DNA from: JAOUGY01 sp963825585
GTDB lineage: Bacteria > Actinomycetota > Acidimicrobiia > Spongiisociales > ZC4RG35
NCBI GenBank assembly: GCA_963825585.1
Contig: CAWGTX010000009.1
Location: forward strand, 62,001 to 126,000
Direction of reading: 5' to 3'
DNA length: 64,000 bases
Shown here in pieces: positions 7,973 to 16,190 of the stretch. Each line of letters starts with the position of its first letter. Positions within the stretch are counted from its first letter, which is position 1. Position numbers and translations under genes: made by a program. The notes below the pieces were generated by a model. That model saw nothing but the letters and a program-made list of their open reading frames with translations. It made no database searches and was not told where the DNA came from.

Positions 7973-9949
7973 GTCCTCGATGGGCTCGACCACGACCAGG
8001 ATGGCGTCCGCCTCGACCTGATCGCCGACTCCGGCCCGCATCGTGGACACCAGCCCGGCGAACGGCGCGCGCAGCGTGTGTTCCATCTTCATCGCCTCCA
8101 TCACCACCAACACGTCGCCCTCGGCGACGGTGGCACCCGCCTCGACCCGGACATCCAGCACCTTGCCCGGCATCGGGGCGTGCAACGAGCCGGGCTCGTC
8201 CTCGTGTGAAGCGGTCGGGAAGCGTTCCACCTCCGTCACGGAGAGCGAACCCGACGGCCCGTCGATGTGATGCGCCATCCCCGATCGCACGATGGTGAAC
8301 CACCGGAGGTGTCCGGCCACTGTGATCCCGACCCGGGAATCGTCGCAGTGGTGCAGTGTCACGTCATCGATGTCGACATCGTCGACACGAACGAGCAGCG
8401 CACCGGTCCGATCGAACCGGTACCCCACGGAGCGGTGGGCGGAACCGTCGTCGAAGACGGTGGACTGCAGGCCGCTCGGGTTGTTGCGCCAGCCGGACGG
8501 GATGGTCGCCAACGCCTGACGGTTCCCCGAGCGCTCGGCGCGGCCGGCGAGCGCGGCCGCCAGCAGGCCCACCCTCACCTCGTCGGCCGGAACAGGCGAG
8601 GCACCGAGCGTGGCTGGATCGTGGCGTTCGAGGAAGTGGGTATCAGTGGCGCCCTCGAGGAACTCGGGGTGGCGGAGGATGGCGGTGAGTAGGTCGCGAT
8701 TGGTGATCGAACCGTGGATCTGGGCGCGCCGAAGGCCGGCGGCGAGGATCGAGGCAGCCTCCGCCCGTGACGGTGCCCATGCGATGACCTTGGCCAGCAT
8801 CGGGTCGTAGTGGACGGTGATGGGGCTGCCATCCTCGACCCCACTGTCGACCCGGAGGCCGTCGATGTCGGGGAATCGGAACCGGCTGAGGGTCCCGGTG
8901 ACCGGAAGGAAGCCGCTGCGGGGATCCTCGGCGTAGAGCCGAACCTCGATGGCGTGGCCGGTCATGCGCGGTTCGAGCGCTTCGACAGGTAGCGGTAAGC
9001 CCTGGGCGACCATCAGTTGCAGCCGCACGAGGTCGAGCCCGGTGATCGCCTCGGTCACCGGGTGCTCGACCTGGAGACGGGTGTTCATCTCGAGGAACGA
9101 GAACTCGCCGTTCTGGAGGAGGAACTCCACCGTACCCGCTCCGATGTAGCCCACCGCCTCGGCCGCGGCAACGGCGGCGGCACCCATGCGAGCGCGAAGC
9201 TCGGGGTCGACCACGGGTGACGGCGCCTCTTCCACGATCTTCTGATGGCGGCGCTGGATCGAGCATTCCCGCTCGAACAGGCTCACGGTGTTGCCGTGGG
9301 TATCGCCGAACACCTGGATCTCGACGTGGCGGGGTGCGTCGAGGTAGCGCTCGAGGAATACGGTGTCGTCGCCGAAGGCGGATGCCGCCTCTCTTCGGGC
9401 GCCGGCGACGGCGTCGATGAGGTCGTCGGCGCGGCGGACGATGCGCATGCCTTTGCCGCCACCTCCGGCGGAGGCCTTCACGAGCACCGGATAGCCGATC
9501 GACTCTCCTGCGTCGGCTGTGGCGCCCGGGTCCATACCGGTCACGTCGATGCTGGGCAGGGTGGGGACCCCCGCAGCCGTGATGAGCCGCTTCGACTCCA
9601 GCTTCGAGCCCATGAGCTCGATGGCTCGTGGCGTCGGCCCCACCCACGTGAGCCCGGCATCCATGACTGCGGTTGCGAAGGCGGCGTTCTCGGCCAGGAA
9701 CCCGTAGCCGGGGTGGACGGCGTCGGCGCCGGTGCGGCGTGCGGCGGCGACGAGGGCCTCGATACGGAGATAGGAGTCGGCTGGTGCCGGCCCGCCCAGA
9801 TGAACGGCCTCATCGGCCTCGACGACGAACGGCGCGGTGGCGTCGGCATCTGAGAACACCGCGACGGTGGCGATGCCCATGGAGCGGGCGGTACGGAACA
9901 CCCTGCGGGCGATCTCGGCCCGATTGGCGACGAGCAGCTTGGTGATCAC
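7970..9949 (-). CDS. acyl-CoA carboxylase biotin carboxylase / BCCP subunit (methylcrotonyl-CoA carboxylase alpha type)
   Basis: Biotin-dependent carboxylase alpha subunit, 659 residues, the length of 3-methylcrotonyl- or geranyl-CoA carboxylase alpha chains. In order: biotin carboxylase N-domain (LLVANRAEIARRVFRTA at residues 5-21, HPGYGFLAEN), ATP-grasp (KASAGGGGKGMRIV, ERECSIQRRHQKIVEEAPS, MNTRLQVEHPVTE), biotin carboxylase C-domain (YDPMLAKVIAWA), a linker, and a C-terminal biotinyl domain with biotin on the Lys of EAMKMEH. The GTG at 9949 is chosen because homology begins there and a -10 box lies 6 nt before it. The carboxyltransferase partner is at 35971-37570 and shares the same operator, which supports one complex acting in leucine or isoprenoid-acid breakdown. 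Confidence 0.88.
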   Translation of the reverse strand: MITKLLVANRAEIARRVFRTARSMGIATVAVFSDADATAPFVVEADEAVHLGGPAPADSYLRIEALVAAARRTGADAVHPGYGFLAENAAFATAVMDAGLTWVGPTPRAIELMGSKLESKRLITAAGVPTLPSIDVTGMDPGATADAGESIGYPVLVKASAGGGGKGMRIVRRADDLIDAVAGARREAASAFGDDTVFLERYLDAPRHVEIQVFGDTHGNTVSLFERECSIQRRHQKIVEEAPSPVVDPELRARMGAAAVAAAEAVGYIGAGTVEFLLQNGEFSFLEMNTRLQVEHPVTEAITGLDLVRLQLMVAQGLPLPVEALEPRMTGHAIEVRLYAEDPRSGFLPVTGTLSRFRFPDIDGLRVDSGVEDGSPITVHYDPMLAKVIAWAPSRAEAASILAAGLRRAQIHGSITNRDLLTAILRHPEFLEGATDTHFLERHDPATLGASPVPADEVRVGLLAAALAGRAERSGNRQALATIPSGWRNNPSGLQSTVFDDGSAHRSVGYRFDRTGALLVRVDDVDIDDVTLHHCDDSRVGITVAGHLRWFTIVRSGMAHHIDGPSGSLSVTEVERFPTASHEDEPGSLHAPMPGKVLDVRVEAGATVAEGDVLVVMEAMKMEHTLRAPFAGLVSTMRAGVGDQVEADAILVVVEPIED

Positions 9950-9955
9950 GAGGAG

Positions 9956-9961
9956 ATCGTA
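9956..9961 (-). promoter_or_regulatory. -10 element for a leaderless biotin carboxylase transcript
   Basis: TACGAT on the minus strand, 6 nt (CTCCTC) before the GTG at 9949, so transcription should begin at or next to the start codon. The region where the -35 would lie is covered by the palindrome at 9969-9984. Confidence 0.5.
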
Positions 9962-9968
9962 GCGGCCA

Positions 9969-9984
9969 CCGAGCGATCGCTCGG
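9969..9984. promoter_or_regulatory. palindromic operator CCGAGCGATCGCTCGG (TetR-type candidate)
   Basis: A perfect 16-bp palindrome 19 nt before the biotin carboxylase start, overlying the -35 region. The same 16 bases occur once more, extended to 18 bp, before the carboxyltransferase gene at 37592-37609. Two identical sites before the two subunits of one enzyme are strong evidence for a shared repressor. Length and symmetry fit a TetR-family protein, whose gene is not in this window. Confidence 0.7.
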
Positions 9985-10080
9985 CGCCGATCACCGGAGG
10001 ATCCGATTGGCCTATGGACGAACTCGGTTTCCGGTATACGCTTACGGATCGTGGCGCGGGGTCACGGGGAGTGTCCAGGG

Positions 10081-12534
10081 ATGATGGGACTCGGGCGGTT
10101 CTTTTCTGGAGCGGTTCGATGGACTGCGGCCATGGTCGTGGTGCTGCCACTGCTACTCCTGGTGGGTCCCACCCTCTCGGCCTCGGCCGACCACACCCCG
10201 TTCGAGCGACCGCTCTTCATCGCCCCCGAGATCGTCGTGGAGGCGGGCGACAGCGTGGACCTGGTCGCCAACGAGGCCCAGGTTCAGCTGTTCGACGGTC
10301 GGCCCACCGAGATGTGGCTCTACAACGGAACCTTTCCCGGGCCCACCATTCGCCAGATCGCATCGGTGGCCGGCCCGGCGCCGGTGACGGTGAACCTGCG
10401 GAACGCACTCGAAGGCAAGGGTCCGCTGACCCTGCATCACCACGGCAATCACTCCACCCCCACCAACGACGGACGATCCCACAACGATGTCCATGTCCCG
10501 GATGCCCTGATCCCCGAGGGCACCGCCCGTAGCTACGTGTTCGAGGCCTGGGAGGACGGTGCGACCGAACGGGGCGCCACCCAGTGGTACCACGACCATG
10601 TCCACGAAGCCACCACCCGCAACGTGGCGATGGGGATGGCCGGTATGTACATCATCGAGGATCCGAACGATCCGGCCGGCCTCCCATCCGGTCGGTACGA
10701 GATCCCGCTGATGCTCTCCTCGGCCCAGTTCGACGATGACAACCAGATCATCGTGCCCGACATCGGTGGGTTCCTGCAGGTCGGCGACCACGACCTCGTC
10801 AACGGTGTGCCGCAGCCCCACTTCGATGCCGAGCCCACCCTGTACCGTTTCAGGACCCTCAACGCCGCGCCCGCCAAGTACTACGGACTCGAACTGCGTA
10901 CGGCTCCCAACGGCGGCGGGAACCTGGTGCCCATCATCATCCTCGGCACCGAGGCGGGACTGATGGAGGCGCCGATCACGACCACTGCCAACCTCATGAT
11001 GGGTCCGGCCGAGCGGCTCGATCTGGTCTTCGACCTCACGGGGCGGGAGGGGCAGACCCTCTACCTGTCCTCCCGGGATCCCAACACCCTGGATGGGATT
11101 CCGCTCGCCACCACCGACCTCATGGAGATCAGGGTCGGCGACACCGTCACCGGATCGCCGGGCACCGTGCCCACGACGCTCAGGACCGACTGGCCCGATC
11201 TGGCCGGTGAACCGATCGCCGCCGAGCGCACGATCACCTTCGACCGGCCGGCCACCGGAACCAACGCCGGTCGATGGAGCATCGGCAACGAGGTGTTCGA
11301 CGAGGAACGTTTCCTGGCCGAGGTGCAACTCGGCACGACCGAGAAGTGGATCTTCCGCAACACGACCAACGTTCCCCACGTCGTGCACATCCACGACGTC
11401 GACCATCTGATGGTCCGCCGCGTCAACGCCGCCGGAGTTGCCGTTGCGGCTGCGCCGTGGGAGGTCCACAAGGAGTCATGGTTCCTTCCCCCGCAGAGCA
11501 GTTTCGAGATCCTGATCCGTTTCACAGACCATCTCGGGCCGTACCTGTTCCACTGCCACGTTCTCGAGCACGAGGACAACGGCATGATGAGCCAATTCTT
11601 GGTGGTGGAGGAGACGACCACGACGACGGTGCCGGTGGCGACCACGACGACGGTGCCGGTGGCGACCACGACGACGGTGCCGGTGGCGACCACGACGACG
11701 GTGCCGGTGGCGACCACGACGACGGTGCCGGTGGCGACCACGACGACGGTGCCGGTGGCGACCACGACGACGGTGCCGGTGGCGACCACGACGACGGTGC
11801 CGGTGGCGACCACCGCACCGCCTGCCACCGCCGACTCCTTCTCCGATGACGACGGATCGGTGTTCGAGGCCGACATCGAAAAGCTGGCGGCGGCCGAGGT
11901 GACCCGAGGTTGTAACCCGCCGACCAACGACCGCTTCTGCCCGGAGAATTCGGTCACCCGGGGTGAAATGGCGGCGTTCCTGGGTCGGGCCCTGGGTCTC
12001 ACCGGTGGCGGGGTCTTCACGTTCATCGATGACGACGGCTCGCCTTTCCAGTTCGACATCGAACGGCTCGCAGAGGCCGGGGTGACCCGCGGGTGCAACC
12101 CGCCCACGAACGACCGGTTCTGCCCGGACGATTCGGTCACCAGAGGCCAGATGGCCGCCTTCCTCCGTCGGGCACTCGAGGACCGTCTGGTTCCCGGCCC
12201 GGCGACGAAGTTCATCGACGATGACCTCTCGGTGTTCGAGAGTGACATCGAGTGGCTGGCATCGACCGGCGTGACCCGCGGGTGCAACCCGCCCGCCAAC
12301 GACCGCTTCTGCCCGGACGATTCGGTCACCCGGGGCCAGATGGCCGCCTTCCTGGTGAGGGCCCTCGGGCTGGGTGAGGAGGTGGCTCAGTCCTCGCCGG
12401 TCGCCGCTCCGCCGGTGGGGGAGCCGTCGCTGGTGTTCATGGACGTCGCCTCGTACATGCAGGCCACCGTGCAGGCCAGGACGGCGACGCCCACCGAGTA
12501 CCTGGGAGGGCTCGACCTGTTCTGCCGGTTCTGA
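10081..12534 (+). CDS. secreted multicopper oxidase with Thr/Val/Pro repeat linker and three SLH-like domains
   Basis: Exported copper oxidase, 817 residues from ATG 10081 (GGGGAG 9 nt upstream; GTG 10051 is an alternative). A signal peptide ending near SASA is followed by cupredoxin domains carrying all copper motifs: LHHHGNH, WYHDHVHEATT, HVVHIHDVDH and the type-1/type-3 block HCHVLEHEDNGMM. After this comes a linker of eight TTTTVPVA units and three SLH-like modules, each with VTRGCNPP, NDRFCP and VTRGQMAAFL-type cores and two conserved Cys, for attachment to the cell surface. A short tail ends in GGLDLFCRF. The same surface module closes the beta-helix protein at 53685. Likely a metal, phenol or bilirubin-type oxidase; substrate unknown. 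Confidence 0.88.
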   Translation: MMGLGRFFSGAVRWTAAMVVVLPLLLLVGPTLSASADHTPFERPLFIAPEIVVEAGDSVDLVANEAQVQLFDGRPTEMWLYNGTFPGPTIRQIASVAGPAPVTVNLRNALEGKGPLTLHHHGNHSTPTNDGRSHNDVHVPDALIPEGTARSYVFEAWEDGATERGATQWYHDHVHEATTRNVAMGMAGMYIIEDPNDPAGLPSGRYEIPLMLSSAQFDDDNQIIVPDIGGFLQVGDHDLVNGVPQPHFDAEPTLYRFRTLNAAPAKYYGLELRTAPNGGGNLVPIIILGTEAGLMEAPITTTANLMMGPAERLDLVFDLTGREGQTLYLSSRDPNTLDGIPLATTDLMEIRVGDTVTGSPGTVPTTLRTDWPDLAGEPIAAERTITFDRPATGTNAGRWSIGNEVFDEERFLAEVQLGTTEKWIFRNTTNVPHVVHIHDVDHLMVRRVNAAGVAVAAAPWEVHKESWFLPPQSSFEILIRFTDHLGPYLFHCHVLEHEDNGMMSQFLVVEETTTTTVPVATTTTVPVATTTTVPVATTTTVPVATTTTVPVATTTTVPVATTTTVPVATTTTVPVATTAPPATADSFSDDDGSVFEADIEKLAAAEVTRGCNPPTNDRFCPENSVTRGEMAAFLGRALGLTGGGVFTFIDDDGSPFQFDIERLAEAGVTRGCNPPTNDRFCPDDSVTRGQMAAFLRRALEDRLVPGPATKFIDDDLSVFESDIEWLASTGVTRGCNPPANDRFCPDDSVTRGQMAAFLVRALGLGEEVAQSSPVAAPPVGEPSLVFMDVASYMQATVQARTATPTEYLGGLDLFCRF
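11617..11808 (+). repeat. 24-bp minisatellite, 8 units, inside the multicopper oxidase gene
   Basis: Eight head-to-tail copies of a 24-nt unit, each encoding TTTTVPVA, joining the oxidase and the SLH-like part. The copies look identical at the DNA level, which suggests recent expansion and possible length variation between strains. Confidence 0.95.
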
Positions 12535-12595
12535 GACCGGCGGTCCCATCGCCACGACACCCCGAGGGGTGCAGTCGGGGTCTGTGTGCACCAAC

Positions 12596-12610
12596 GGGCG
12601 CAAAGCGCCC
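12596..12610. terminator. putative bidirectional terminator hairpin
   Basis: GGGCGC-AAA-GCGCCC, a perfect 6-bp stem with a 3-nt loop, between the convergent multicopper oxidase and SDR genes. A second, tighter hairpin (CACCCC-GA-GGGGTG) lies at 12558-12571. No U tract follows on either strand. Confidence 0.5.
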
Positions 12611-12633
12611 GGAACCGCACACCCCCACGCCGT

Positions 12634-13413
12634 TCAGACAGGTGGGGCCGGTGGGGTGGGGAGCCAGGCGCGCTGGAGTTTGCGCATGCCGCCCAACCAG
12701 CGGTCGTGGTCGGCGGCCTTGTTGTGGAAGAAGCCCTGTACCTCCGGATGCGGCAGGATCAGGAATCGCTCGTCGGCCAGACCGTCCACCACCGCCCCGG
12801 CCACCTCGTCGGGCGTGATGGCCACCGACCGGATGAACGAGTCGTCCATCTCCAGAGTCGAGAAGTCGTCGATCATCCGCGTGTCGACGAACTGGGGACA
12901 CAGTGCCGACACCTTCAGTCCCTGGTCGCCGTAGGTGACCGACAGCCATTCGGCCAGACCGAGGGCAGCGTGTTTCGTCACCGAGTACGCGGCGGCGCCG
13001 ATGTTCGTGAGCAGCCCGGCAGCCGAGACGGTGGCGAGGAAATAGCCCTCACCCCGCTCGAGCATGCCGGGGAGGACGGCACGGGCGGCGATGACGTGGG
13101 AGAAGACGTTGACCTCCCAGGTCTTCTGCCACAGGGCGTCCGACATCTCCAGGCCCTCGGCCCTGGCGATCCCGGCGTTGGCGCAGAACAGGTCGACCCG
13201 TCCATTGCGACGTTCGACGTCGGCAACCAGTTGTCGAGTGGCTGCCTCGTCGGTCACATCCAGCTCCACGCCGGTCACGCCCTCGGCCTCCGATACCGTC
13301 AGATCGGCGGCGATCACCTCGGCGGCGCCTTCGATCACGAATCTCCGGCACATGGCGGCGCCGATGCCGTTGGCACCGCCCGTCACGATCACGACCTTGT
13401 CATGAAGTTCCAT
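12634..13413 (-). CDS. short-chain dehydrogenase/reductase (SDR)
   Basis: 259 residues, classical SDR. Visible are the cofactor loop VTGGANGIGAAM at residues 10-21, NAG in CANAGIARAEG, the catalytic Ser in ATVSAAGLL and the YSVTK Tyr/Lys pair. An acidic residue in IAADLT after the second strand suggests NAD(H) rather than NADP(H). The C-terminus (HPEVQGFFHNKAADHDRWLGGM) is of the kind seen in actinobacterial SDRs of unknown substrate. The start at 13413 follows no clear ribosome site; homology begins at MELHDK. Confidence 0.82.
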   Translation of the reverse strand: MELHDKVVIVTGGANGIGAAMCRRFVIEGAAEVIAADLTVSEAEGVTGVELDVTDEAATRQLVADVERRNGRVDLFCANAGIARAEGLEMSDALWQKTWEVNVFSHVIAARAVLPGMLERGEGYFLATVSAAGLLTNIGAAAYSVTKHAALGLAEWLSVTYGDQGLKVSALCPQFVDTRMIDDFSTLEMDDSFIRSVAITPDEVAGAVVDGLADERFLILPHPEVQGFFHNKAADHDRWLGGMRKLQRAWLPTPPAPPV

Positions 13414-13456
13414 TCGGCCATGGAAGCAGCTGCAGCCGGCGCGCGATGCTGAATCG

Positions 13457-13633
13457 ATGAGAGACAACGGGCCAGGTATCGGTCTCGTGTTCGGGGCGGC
13501 GCTCGGCGGTGTCCTCTTCGCAGTCACCGGTTCGGTGGTGTGGGTCGCCGGGGGTGCGGCGCTGGGGCTGATCATCGGGGCCGCCGTGAGCGGCCGCCAG
13601 GATCAGTCCGACAGCACCAGGCAGAAGGGGTGA
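13457..13633 (+). CDS. small glycine-rich membrane protein
   Basis: 58 residues from ATG 13457: two hydrophobic Gly/Ala-rich helices (GIGLVFGAALGGVLFAVTG and VAGGAALGLIIGAAVSG) and a polar C-terminus. The spaced Gly pattern is a glycine-zipper style membrane hairpin. It lies between the SDR and VOC genes on the opposite strand and its last 31 nt overlap the 3' end of the VOC gene. Function unknown; coding is inferred from the consistent two-helix pattern and GC-rich third positions. Confidence 0.5.
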   Translation: MRDNGPGIGLVFGAALGGVLFAVTGSVVWVAGGAALGLIIGAAVSGRQDQSDSTRQKG

Positions 13634-13965
13634 CCGGCCGGATCGAGGAACACTCGGAACGAGTCGCCGGGCTGGGTCTCGGCCTTGTGTGCACCGAGCC
13701 CGAGCACTGCTTTCTCTCCCTCGTCGAGATCGGTGACGTCGAAGTCCAGGTGCATCTGCTGGGGATGCTCGTCGCCGGGCCAGACCGGGGCCCGGTGACC
13801 TGGGGCGAACTGGAAGGCGATGGTGGCGCCGCCACCCGATGACAGCTCCACCCATTCGTCATCGGCCGAGGCGATCTCCCATCCGGTGAGTCCCGAGTAG
13901 AAGTCGGCGAGCCCGACCGGATCCTGACAGTCGATGGCCACCACGCTGAAACGTCCAACGGTCAT
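13603..13965 (-). CDS. VOC (glyoxalase/bleomycin-resistance) family protein
   Basis: 120 residues, one vicinal-oxygen-chelate domain: FSVVAIDCQDPVGLADFYSGLTGW at the N-terminus, a metal-binding His in QQMHLDFDVTDLD, and the closing FLDPAGHPFCLVLS. It is the last gene of the purine operon, its ATG overlapping the stop of the molybdenum hydroxylase subunit (ATGA). In that context it might act on an unstable ring-opened intermediate, but it could equally be a detoxification enzyme; the sequence does not decide. Confidence 0.75.
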   Translation of the reverse strand: MTVGRFSVVAIDCQDPVGLADFYSGLTGWEIASADDEWVELSSGGGATIAFQFAPGHRAPVWPGDEHPQQMHLDFDVTDLDEGEKAVLGLGAHKAETQPGDSFRVFLDPAGHPFCLVLSD

Positions 13966-16190
13966 AGCGCTCCTTTCAGACCCTCCACTACCCGGTCGGG
14001 CGTGAGCGGGAAACGGTCGAACCAGACCCCGGTGGCGTCGTGGAGTGCAGCGACCAGTGCCGGTGTGTACGGGATGTAGGGCATCTCCGCCATGCCCCTG
14101 GCACCGAACGGGCCAAGGGGGTCGGCCGATTCGAAGTGGACCGTTTCCACCTCCACCGGGATGTCACCGATTCCCGGTATGAGGTACTGGCTGAGGCGCG
14201 GGTTGAGGATGCGACCGGCGGCGGACTGCAGGTGCTCGGTCACGGCATATCCGTGCGCCTGCACGACACCACCCTCGGTTTGGCCCTCGACCAGTTGCGG
14301 GTTGATGGTCCTGCCGACATCGGTGACCGACACCACCCGGTCGACCCGAATCACACCGGTCTCGACGTCCACCGACACGTCCACCACCTGGGCGGTGTAG
14401 CCGTAACAGAAGTTCGGCATCGAGGGACCGCCCTCGGGGTCGAGAGGCTGGGTGGCGGGTGGGGTGTAGCGGAACTCGCCGTCGGCCGGACGGTCACCTT
14501 CGATCCAGCGCTTCTGAGCCTCCTCGGCGGCGCCCAACACCGCGTTGCCCTGCATGAAGGTGAGTCGTGAGGCCGACGCCGACCCGGAGTCCCCAGATGT
14601 GGCCGTGTCCGAGTAGTGGGTCGTGACCCGATCGATGTCGACGGAGAGGGCTTCGGCTGCGATCTGGCGCATGGCGGTATGGGTGCCCTGCCCGACCTCG
14701 GCGGCGCCGGCGTACAGGTCGACGCGTTCGATCCGGTCGTCACCGTGGATCACCACCCTGGCCTCGGCCCGTTCGGGGAACCCGAAGCTGAACCCGATGT
14801 TCTTGATGCCGCAGGCGACGCCACGCCCGCTCAGCGTGCGGCCACCCCTCAGCGTTCGGAACGCCGCCACCGGCGGACGCGGTGGGAGCGGTTCGCCCCA
14901 TCCGGCGACCTGGGCGGCGCGCTCCACCACCTCGGTGATCGTGACCCCGGTGGGGAGCGGCGTGTGCAGCACCGTGTCCTCGCCGTCGGCTAGCAGGTTG
15001 ATCCGACGGAGTTCCACCGGATCGATACCCAGCGCCACCGCCAGCTTGTTGATCTGGCTCTCGATCACGAAGGCGCCCTGCGGCGCGCCGAACCCGCGGA
15101 AGGCGCCCGCCGGGACGCTGGTGGTGTACACACCCCGGGAGTCGATGCGGGCGTTCGGGATGCGGTACGCACCCGCCAGCGTGACGTGGAGGTTGCCGAG
15201 CACCTTGTTGGTCGTGTAGTTGTAGGAGCCGGCGTCGAGCACGGCGTCGGCCTCCACCGCGGTGATGCGACCGTCGGCGTCGGCACCGATCCGAGCGTGG
15301 ACGCGACCGCGGTGGCGCTTGTGGTGCCCGACGATCGACTCCTCCCGAGACCAGACCGTGCGGATCGGTCTGGTCTCCCCCCGCTCGGCCAGTTTCCAGG
15401 CGGCCAGCGCCATGACGATCTGGAGTGTCATGTCCTCCCGGCCGCCGAAGGCGCCGCCGATGGTCGGGTAGATCACCCGTACGCGCTCCTCGGGCAGGTC
15501 GAGGGCGTGAGCGATCTGGGTGAGGTCCTCCCAGGTCCACTGTCCTGCGATCTCGACGGTGACTCGACCCTCCTCGTCCACGTAGGACACGGCCGCCTCG
15601 GGTTGGAGGTAGGCGTGTTCCTGGTGGGGGAACTCGTAGGTCCCATCCACGGTGACGACTGCTTCCGACCAGCCTCGGGCGACGTCGCCGCAACGCGTCT
15701 TGTAGTGCAGGTATTCGTTGGTGGCGTGCCCGTTCTCGGGATGGAGCAGCGGAGCATCCGCCGCCATGGCGTCGTCGACCGAGTCGAGGACGGGAAGCGG
15801 CTCCCATTCGGCAACGATGGCGGCGGCGGCCTCGTGGGCGGCGGCGGCGGACTCCGCCACCACCAGGGCTATCTGGTCGGCCTCCCACCGGCTCACGTCC
15901 GAAGGAACCGGACTGCGCCCGGTGGAACCGACCCCAATCATCACCGGTTGGTCGAACATGGTGAGCCCGTACTCGTTCACCGGGACGTCGGCGGCGGTGA
16001 AGATCCCGATCACTCCGTCGACCGCACGTGCGGCCGTGACGTCCATCGAGATCATCCTGGCGTGGACCTGATCGCTGAACACCGCCAACGCCGTGAGCAT
16101 CCCGGCGTGGGGGATGTCGGCGGGGTAGCGGGCGGCGCCCGTCACCTTGTCGGCGGCGTCGATGCGGGGATGGGAACGCCCCACGCTCAT
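13962..16190 (-). CDS. xanthine dehydrogenase-type molybdenum-binding subunit
   Basis: Large subunit of a molybdenum hydroxylase (XdhA/CoxL family), 742 residues. Visible: the N-terminal hammerhead domain (GRSHPRIDAADKVTGAARYPADI), the Mo-cofactor loops GGAFGGREDM and VGQGTHTAMRQ, AFRGFGAPQG, and the C-terminal RGMAEMPYIPYTPA, whose Glu sits where the catalytic base of xanthine dehydrogenase lies. The electron-transfer part is the FAD-FeS fusion encoded just upstream, with which it overlaps by 4 nt. Together they should hydroxylate a purine or related heterocycle; xanthine to urate is the simplest expectation next to a guanine-deaminase-like gene. Confidence 0.87.
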   Translation of the reverse strand: MSVGRSHPRIDAADKVTGAARYPADIPHAGMLTALAVFSDQVHARMISMDVTAARAVDGVIGIFTAADVPVNEYGLTMFDQPVMIGVGSTGRSPVPSDVSRWEADQIALVVAESAAAAHEAAAAIVAEWEPLPVLDSVDDAMAADAPLLHPENGHATNEYLHYKTRCGDVARGWSEAVVTVDGTYEFPHQEHAYLQPEAAVSYVDEEGRVTVEIAGQWTWEDLTQIAHALDLPEERVRVIYPTIGGAFGGREDMTLQIVMALAAWKLAERGETRPIRTVWSREESIVGHHKRHRGRVHARIGADADGRITAVEADAVLDAGSYNYTTNKVLGNLHVTLAGAYRIPNARIDSRGVYTTSVPAGAFRGFGAPQGAFVIESQINKLAVALGIDPVELRRINLLADGEDTVLHTPLPTGVTITEVVERAAQVAGWGEPLPPRPPVAAFRTLRGGRTLSGRGVACGIKNIGFSFGFPERAEARVVIHGDDRIERVDLYAGAAEVGQGTHTAMRQIAAEALSVDIDRVTTHYSDTATSGDSGSASASRLTFMQGNAVLGAAEEAQKRWIEGDRPADGEFRYTPPATQPLDPEGGPSMPNFCYGYTAQVVDVSVDVETGVIRVDRVVSVTDVGRTINPQLVEGQTEGGVVQAHGYAVTEHLQSAAGRILNPRLSQYLIPGIGDIPVEVETVHFESADPLGPFGARGMAEMPYIPYTPALVAALHDATGVWFDRFPLTPDRVVEGLKGAL

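Noticed and set aside
11476..12603. Minus-strand frame with many RHRHRR repeats opposite the multicopper oxidase
   Set aside because: It is the complement of the 24-bp minisatellite; the plus strand encodes a complete copper oxidase.
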